A DNA stretch of 64,000 bases from Thelonectria olida (taxonomy: Eukaryota; Ascomycota; Sordariomycetes; Hypocreales; Nectriaceae), in the NCBI GenBank assembly GCA_020736575.1, contig JAGPYM010000030.1:124001-188000 (forward strand), read 5' to 3'. Positions 57,950 to 64,000 of this stretch are shown one piece after another. The number at the start of each line of letters is the position of its first letter. Position 1 is the first letter of the stretch. The notes under the pieces were generated by a model. It was not told the origin of the DNA, ran no database searches, and saw only the letters and a list, made by a program, of their open reading frames with translations. The position numbers were made by a program, and so were the translations under genes.

Positions 57950-60357
57950 TCAGTTCAGGCCAAGGGCCGTCTTGGAATTTTCGTACACCACCCAGGTAAT
58001 GCTGAGTGCGGGAGCGACCTTGAGCAGGTTTGGTGTGAGGCCTTTGTATAAGCCTCGGTAACCTTCTCTCTGAATCGTCTTCTGTGTCACATCCCAAATG
58101 CCCGTGTACGTAGCCCTGTGCATGGCTGTTCCTTGCGTTTGTAGTCGAGTTCGAACGACGTTGAGGGGGTAAACGACACTGGCGCCAAAGGCTCCAGATG
58201 TTGCACCAATGATGCCTGTTGCGAAGTTGCCCACCTCAATATCGTCTTCGTGTTTTCCGGTGCGCTTTGCATAGTAGCTCTTGTAAGTCGTCTTGAGAGC
58301 CTCAAATGTGCCCATGTCGATGGCGCTATATGGGAACATTCCTACTAGGCCCATTGTCAAGCCTCGGTAGCAAGCCCTAACGCCTCCGTCTGCGTACATC
58401 TTGACGGCTGTCTGGCGGACCAGAGCCGCGCCTTTGAGGCCGTCTTTGACCGTCTCGCACTGCAGCCGAAATTTGAGGGTGTCGAGTGGGTAAACGAAAG
58501 CCCTATCTTTGTCAGTCCAGATCGACTCAGAGGCGGGATCAAGACATACTGGGCAATCATGCCTGCAGTACCACCGGCCGTGAATTTCGAGTATGAGCTG
58601 ATCTTTTTGGGATCGCCATGACCTTCGATGTTTGCAAGCGCTCGCTTTGCTGCTTCGTATGACCCAAATTTGATGGCCGTTTCCGGCATGATTTTAATCA
58701 CATTCAACCCGTTTCCTAGGCTCCATTAGTCCTCCAAGTTCAAACTCGCAATCGCCAAGGCTGCAGTCAAGACCAACTCACCTGCGAAGAAACTTCGTAT
58801 ACCGCCATTTCGGAAGAGATCTCGAACGGCGTCGCTAAATGGTTTGGCTGCGTTCTTCAAAGCGGCTATAGGACGTCCATCCCTAAGCGCCGACCCGGCC
58901 GTATACGCACTACTGCTCGTGTTGACAAGCAGATAGACTTTCAATCGATCGAGAGGAGCCGTGGCCGTTCGCGACACCCCACCAGCGATGGCACCCGCAA
59001 CGAAGTAACCTGGATCAGGGATAAAGTCTGTCAGTCTATACTTCTTGTGCTCAGTTTTTGAGGCTCCAGTTGAGATCGGTTCTTGGGTGCCAACGCCGAT
59101 GTGCTGCGAGAGGGATTCAGCAAGCTCCTCGGAGATCGAGTCTTCCGAAGTATCAAATGAGAAGGCGACAGAGGCGTCCATGGTGCTTGTCGAATTGGCT
59201 GGCTCATCCAGCCCTGCGCGGAAGGAGTTCTCGGTGGAAGAGACGGGTGTCGAATCGGAGCCTTTGGGAGAATCGAAGGGGAAAGCGACTCTAAGAAGAG
59301 AACCAAACAGGGTGATGAAAAGAGATCGGAATCCGTCCGTACCTAGACCCTCTAAAGTTTCCTCGCTCACAATCGAGTCTCCCTCGGGGGTCACGCTGAC
59401 CACCGAGCAGTAAAACGAGAGGACGGCATGAAGTTGAGAGTCGTGGTCGTGGGGAGGCATAAAAAGTAAAAAGTTCCTGGGGCATCATCGGAGTCAGCAG
59501 AGTTTTTCAATGGTACCCGACCCATAGTCAAACTTTTGCGCTGAAGTGATTTCGGCGCATGTCGCGAACCCAGCAAATGGAGCTTGGCACATGACGTTGG
59601 TTCCCCGCCAAAATGACTGAGCATCAGTCATGGAATACCATCATCTGATAGGGTTTGGCTATGCGCCGTGACGAGAGTCGCCAGGGTGCTGGAAAAAATG
59701 GACAGGCGAGGTGGAGAGGGGATTGACGTACCGCCACTCGTCGAAGCTGATAAAGCCGTCGTTATTGATGTCTATGTCGTCGAAGAACTCGGTAAGTCGG
59801 CGGTTGGAGATGGTAAGACCCGCATGCTTAAAGGCAGTCTGAAGCTCCTTCTTGTCGAGCTGCCCGTTGCCGTCTTTGTCGATTGACCGGAAGAGAACAA
59901 AAAGCTGACGCTCAGCCTTCTCGACAAATCTGCGGAATTCTATAATCGGAGGATGGTGAGTACCGAGACATGGAATTGGGTGTCTGTGCTGCGGCCATCG
60001 TCGGGGAGACGGTGGCATCCAACGCCTATCGGTAGCTCCGGAAAAGAAGAAGCATACCTTCGTACTGAATCTTGCCGTCGTGATTCTCATCCACCTCGTT
60101 CATGATCCGTTTGAGCATCTCGTCGGCATTCTTCATGGCTGCAATTGCCCATCAGCACCTTGTAATTCAGAGCCATGACGGCGACATCGCTCACGGTGGT
60201 CAATCTTGCGAAGCCCCTTCTTCAAGCCCTTCAAGTCCAGCTCGCCGGTGCGTTCTGGTTCAAGGCTGACCCATAGCTCCTCGACGCGGGCATCGCGCTG
60301 GTTCTGCGGCTCGTCGAAACCATGTTCGACATCGCGGACCAGCTGGGGTATGGCCAT
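57950..60357 (-). CDS. SAL1: Calcium-binding mitochondrial ATP-Mg/Pi carrier (SCaMC, Sal1-like)
   Basis: Six exons: 60195-60357, 60058-60138, 59732-59939, 58782-59476, 58550-58715 and 57950-58502; 621 aa. N-terminal EF-hand domain: EF1 is degenerate (LEPERTGELDLKG); EF2 DENHDGKIQYEE, EF3 DKDGNGQLDKKE and EF4 DINNDGFISFDE keep all Ca2+ ligands. An acidic Ser-rich linker of about 140 residues follows (AGLDEPANSTST, DTSEDSISEELAES), longer than in animal SCaMCs. The carrier domain has three repeats with signatures APLDRLKVYL, YPLDTLKFRLQ and YPLNVVRTRLQ. Family knowledge: inner-membrane exchanger of ATP-Mg for phosphate, activated by cytosolic Ca2+ through the EF-hands. Introns split each domain at frame-consistent sites. 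The start lies 0.9 kb from the divergent cyclin C gene. Confidence 0.95.
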
Positions 60358-61254
60358 GGCTTGGTCGGCATAACTCGCGCCCAGTGGGCGGACAGTCAGA
60401 TCGATTGTCGCAGGGGAGGATTGAGATGACGATGGCGATGGTTGAGTGAGACTTGTGGAACTGCGCGCGCTCGACGTCGTCGTCGTCGTCGTCGTCGTCG
60501 GGGATGTAATCGGCGAAAGGGTGTTACGGCGAGGTCATTGTTGAAGACGCAAAGAAGGGATCGTTGGAGGGGCAAGGATAAGACAGCACCAATTGCGTTT
60601 GCGGGAGCGAGCCAACTCGGTCGTTGAAGACAAAATCTCCAAATGCCGTGCCCGTCCAAGTGGAACAAGCGCCGGGGGAAACAGGGAAGCTGCGTGAGCA
60701 ATCAGAGCTTTTCCATTATGATTAGCGGCCCGGAAGGACCCGCCAGCTAAACCAGCTTTTCCAACACCAACGAAATGTTTCGCCTTGCCTCGGCTCAAGA
60801 AGCTATATAATAAGACAAGAAATAACTAGAAGGATATACAGTGTTCAATTGGGTGCTGCGGGGGTTAGGAGAACTGGAAGTCCTCGTGATCTCTTTTGAA
60901 CTTCTAGCCATTGGTTGCTAGCGTTGCCACTCAGATGGCCGAGATGAGACTTGATAGATCTTAACCGTGCCGCTCCGATGTGTGGCTTGAGCCTGTGGCG
61001 TCTCTCAGGATTGGGTCTAAGCACCATCTCACTAGCCCCGCATCCAGCCTTGCCCCCGATTCCAAATCGGACTAATTCCCATTTCTTCAGCCTTGTCGTG
61101 CGACTCTCTTCCCCTCCTACGATAATTAACTTCTAATTATTTCCTTCTTCCCTCAACACCATTCTTTGGCGACTCTCAGCAGATCAAAGTTCTCTCCAAC
61201 CACGCCTCTACGGCGTTACCTCACCAGGCGCCTCTACGGCCCGCCCAGTGAACA
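60358..61254. other. Divergent promoter region SAL1 / SSN8
   Basis: 897 bp between the two start codons. Holds a CGT trinucleotide run at 60474-60500 (about nine units) close to SAL1. No gene. Confidence 0.6.
60474..60500. repeat. CGT trinucleotide microsatellite
   Basis: About nine CGT/GTC units, 120 bp upstream of the SAL1 start codon, so in its promoter or 5' UTR. Confidence 0.9.
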
Positions 61255-62291
61255 ATGTCGGCCAATTATTGGGAATCGACGCAGCGCCGTCATTGGCAAT
61301 TCACCAAGGAGCAGTTGGCAACTATGCGCCAGAAGCTGGAGGATGACAACGCCGAACTCGTTCGCATGTTCCCGTTACCACAGCCGAGACATCTCAACAT
61401 ATATTTTAACCAACGTGAGTCCTCTCCCTTCTTTCCCCTCGGGAACCGTCCCGGCCATTAGCAGCCGACTAACGCATGTCCTATCCACCAGAGTTAATTC
61501 GATTATCCAAACGGCTCGGTGTCCGCCAGCAAGCCATGGCCACGGCCCAAGTTTACATGAAACGATTCTACCTGAAAGTCGAGATCCGTCGAACAAACCC
61601 TTACCTCGTCATTGCCACGTGCATTTATCTCGCCAGCAAAATGGAAGAAGCGCCTCAGCATATCCGTCTCATCGTTACGGAAGCTCGGCAAATGTGGCAA
61701 GACGTCTTGGCCATCGATACGTCCAAGCTAGGCGAATGCGAATTCTACATGATTAGCGAGATGAGCTCACAGCTCATCGTCCACCAGCCCTACCGGACCA
61801 TCACCGCCCTCCGAACCGAATTGTCGTTACTCGAAGATGACGTCCAGTTAGCCAGACAGGTAGTCAACGATCATTTCATGACCGACCTCCCCCTTATCTA
61901 CTCGCCGCACACCATCGCTTTGGTGGCTATTCTCCTCGCTCTCGTGCTTCGGCCTAATAACTCGGTGCCTGGGCAGAATGCCTCCGGAGCTGCCGCTGCG
62001 GCCGGTCTCGCCGCTGCTCAGGCAGCTCTGAATCAGGCACAGGCGCGGGTAGGTCAGTCGGGCGTGCCAGAAGCTGGCACGACGGATATGAAGGAGAAGC
62101 AACAAGAAGGTCGAGTGACGCGAGTGCAAAGGTTCGCCGCATGGTTGGCAGAAAGCAACGTCGACATACCATCCATGGTGGATGTGACACAGGAAATTGT
62201 GTCTTTTTACGACTTTTACGAGCAATATAACGACAAACTCACTCGAGAGCAAATCAACCGGTTCGTCAAGGCTCGGAGCTTGGACAAGTGA
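61255..62291 (+). CDS. SSN8: Cyclin C, RNA polymerase II Mediator kinase-module subunit (SSN8/SRB11)
   Basis: Two exons: 61255-61414 and 61492-62291, intron 77 nt; 319 aa. The N terminus MSANYWESTQRRHWQF is the hallmark start of cyclin C (S-x-NYW-ST-Q..W). First cyclin box: RQQAMATAQVYMKRFYLK and LVIATCIYLASKMEEAP, with the Lys and Glu used for Cdk8 contact. Second box around EFYMISEMSSQLIVHQPYR and IYSPHTIALVAILLALV. An Ala/Gln-rich insert (ASGAAAAAGLAAAQAAL) in the second box is common in filamentous fungi. Function by family: pairs with Cdk8/Ssn3 in the Mediator kinase module to repress or tune transcription; nuclear. Codon 1 chosen because it gives the exact cyclin C start. Confidence 0.96.
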
Positions 62292-64000
62292 AGGTTACGA
62301 GTAAATTCTGGGTGTAAACCCTTGCACGAACTGTATGAGGCATGAGACAACAAGTATGGCGGGTTGCATATGAGCATTTGAGTCCACTTAGAGTATGGGA
62401 TTGGAGTTTGCGGTTCGGTTGGAGAAAATCATTATAGAATTTGGTGTATATGGATGGGCAGTACGTTATAGCGTTGTGATGGGTCTTATACCGGAAACGA
62501 GCGATCCAATTGCAAACCCACGCAGACACGAAGTGGCAATTCATCGAGGGAGGTCGACTTTGGCATGACTGGGGGAGTTATGGGCGCCGAGAGCAAATGG
62601 AATTCGCATCTGTCTGCTACCACACAACTTTGATTGATTTCAGTCCGCGAATTGCCTGCTCCAGCCTGCTCGGAAACACTGAAATCCAGATATTGAGTAG
62701 TCCATGGGAGTTGTGGAAGTTCACTATTCCCCCTACAATAGTTGACGATCAATATTATATTTTGAGACACCACTACGTTACGCCCAATTGACAGTTGAAA
62801 TGCGACGAACTTGATAGCCAGCCCAGAAGCATGCGAAGTCCACGTATCGTGTTACGACGACAGGGAGGAGTGGATGGATCTTTCCCTTGGTGACTGAACA
62901 GGCGACGATACAGACCCCACTGAGTCCCCAGGCGGCCTGAGAGTGATGCTGATAGCACGGTCCAGCCCGACCCAAGGATGCGAGCAACGGCCTGCGTCAT
63001 CGCCCCAACAGCAAAGGAACAAAGGGCGGGACGTCAACGCTGCCGTCGTCGCAAGGCTGCATCTCCCGTCATTTGATGGGATCCCCGCACCGTGAAAATG
63101 TCTCGGAGGGCGTCGTCGTACGAGTGTGGGAGCGAAAACCGAGTCACAAAGCGAATCTCCGAATAACGGCGGCGCCGCCCTTGGATCGACTGAACACAGC
63201 TCTAACATCGGAAGGTCGCGGAGCAAGACGACGGGAGAGACGGGAACGGGAGAGTCGCTCGACCCAGTGACGTCTTGTTGCGTGTGGCGCACTTGAGCAG
63301 AGGAGCTGATGAGGGGGAACGATACAGAACGATGCGCGTGGCTTTCATCACGCAAAGCCACGGGGATGGAAAACCGGACGGTCCGTGGACCAGGATCGCA
63401 AGGAGCTTAGAGCCAAAGCCGCCAAACGAGCTTGTGAGCCCAGCCTCACAATCCGCGGGCGAAGCACAAACCCACCAGGCCATGCTACGCAAAGCAGGGA
63501 AGACGCCCCTTGTTAGTTCGAAGGGATGAAAGCACAGGGTAGGTGACGTTGGAGTCGGATACTGATTGCCCTGAGACCTGGCTCTGGAGAGCAAAACAAC
63601 CCTATTCGCAAAATGATGGTCGCTTTGGCTCAACAAATCCCTTCTTTTCTACGCCAGGTGAGACACCGAACGACAAACAGCAAAAAGAACCAGCGCCGCT
63701 GCCGACGGACGACGGAGAGCACGCCATGAGAAGTAGCGGTGTGGGCGACAAATCCAAAGAAGCCATCCCAACGTGTGGTCTGTGTGTCTGTTTTTGTGCG
63801 TGGGGATGGAGGGAGGGTCAATGAGAATCGGTCTGGAGATGACCTCCATCCAGAGTGGTGGGAAGAGAGCAGGAGGAGGAGGAGGAGACCACTTGTCAGA
63901 CATTCGCCATCCCAACGGCCAGAGACACACAGGGACGCAACGCAAGGGGGGCCGGCAATGAGCAGACCACGCCTCCTAGTCCAGATCTCCCTTTCTCTCG
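62292..64000. other. Terminal intergenic region
   Basis: 1.7 kb downstream of cyclin C. Several frames are open for 70-170 codons (for example minus 62852-63361), but none has a domain, and composition is like neighbouring intergenic DNA. GGA-repeat at 63872-63888. No gene recognised. Confidence 0.5.

Noticed and set aside
57942..57960. tRNA A-box-like string GTAGCTCAGTT
   Set aside because: No B box or acceptor stem at the right distance; it is in the SAL1 3' flank.
62852..63361. 169-codon minus-strand ORF near the right end
   Set aside because: Ser/Pro/Arg/Leu-rich without domain; typical shadow of GC-rich intergenic sequence.

Overview
The window is nuclear DNA from a filamentous ascomycete (Pezizomycotina). 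It fits Sordariomycetes best and possibly Hypocreales, but the species is not determined. The evidence is short 45-75 nt introns with GTRNGT donors, CTRAC-like branch sites and YAG acceptors, roughly 20 genes in 64 kb, high GC at third codon positions, and families typical of these fungi: Clr5-ankyrin, Zn2Cys6, CFEM-like and Sim4/Fta4 proteins, plus dispersed 5S rRNA genes. I rebuilt spliced gene models by hand from reading frame, splice sites and family knowledge. Family names rest on recognised motifs, not on database searches.

Layout. 1-9.2 kb is accessory in character: a large Clr5-ankyrin gene running off the left edge, a possible divergently transcribed small membrane-protein gene, a Dal5/Tna1-type MFS transporter, three tandem 5S rRNA copies of a divergent isotype, and a small secreted Cys-rich (CFEM-like) GPI-type protein. 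10.3-16.7 kb holds three co-directional genes (type II HAD hydrolase, FAD amine/amino-acid oxidase, Zn2Cys6 regulator) that look like a small catabolic cluster. 18.9-27.9 kb holds the Fe-S scaffold ISU1, a carotenoid oxygenase, a broken P450 and the kinetochore subunit Fta4. A gene desert of about 5.3 kb follows (27.8-33.1 kb).

33.1-62.3 kb is mostly conserved housekeeping: a Ypd1/HPT phosphotransfer protein, an AKAP7-like 2H phosphoesterase, a coiled-coil protein of unknown function, a degenerate zinc-finger protein, TilS (tRNA-Ile lysidine synthase, probably mitochondrial), a BTB-type protein, a type II membrane protein with a repeated SGDV-type ectodomain, a fourth 5S rRNA gene of the same isotype, a CorA-like transporter gene whose frame is broken, a SAL1-type Ca2+-regulated mitochondrial ATP-Mg/Pi carrier, and cyclin C (SSN8). 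From 62.3 kb to the end I see no gene.

The most unusual points are the divergent 5S isotype present four times, with three copies in tandem; two pseudogenes sitting between intact genes; the HAD/oxidase/regulator trio; and a retained-intron option in the CFEM-like gene that would swap a membrane-anchor tail for a soluble one. No CRISPR array, tRNA or complete transposon was seen.
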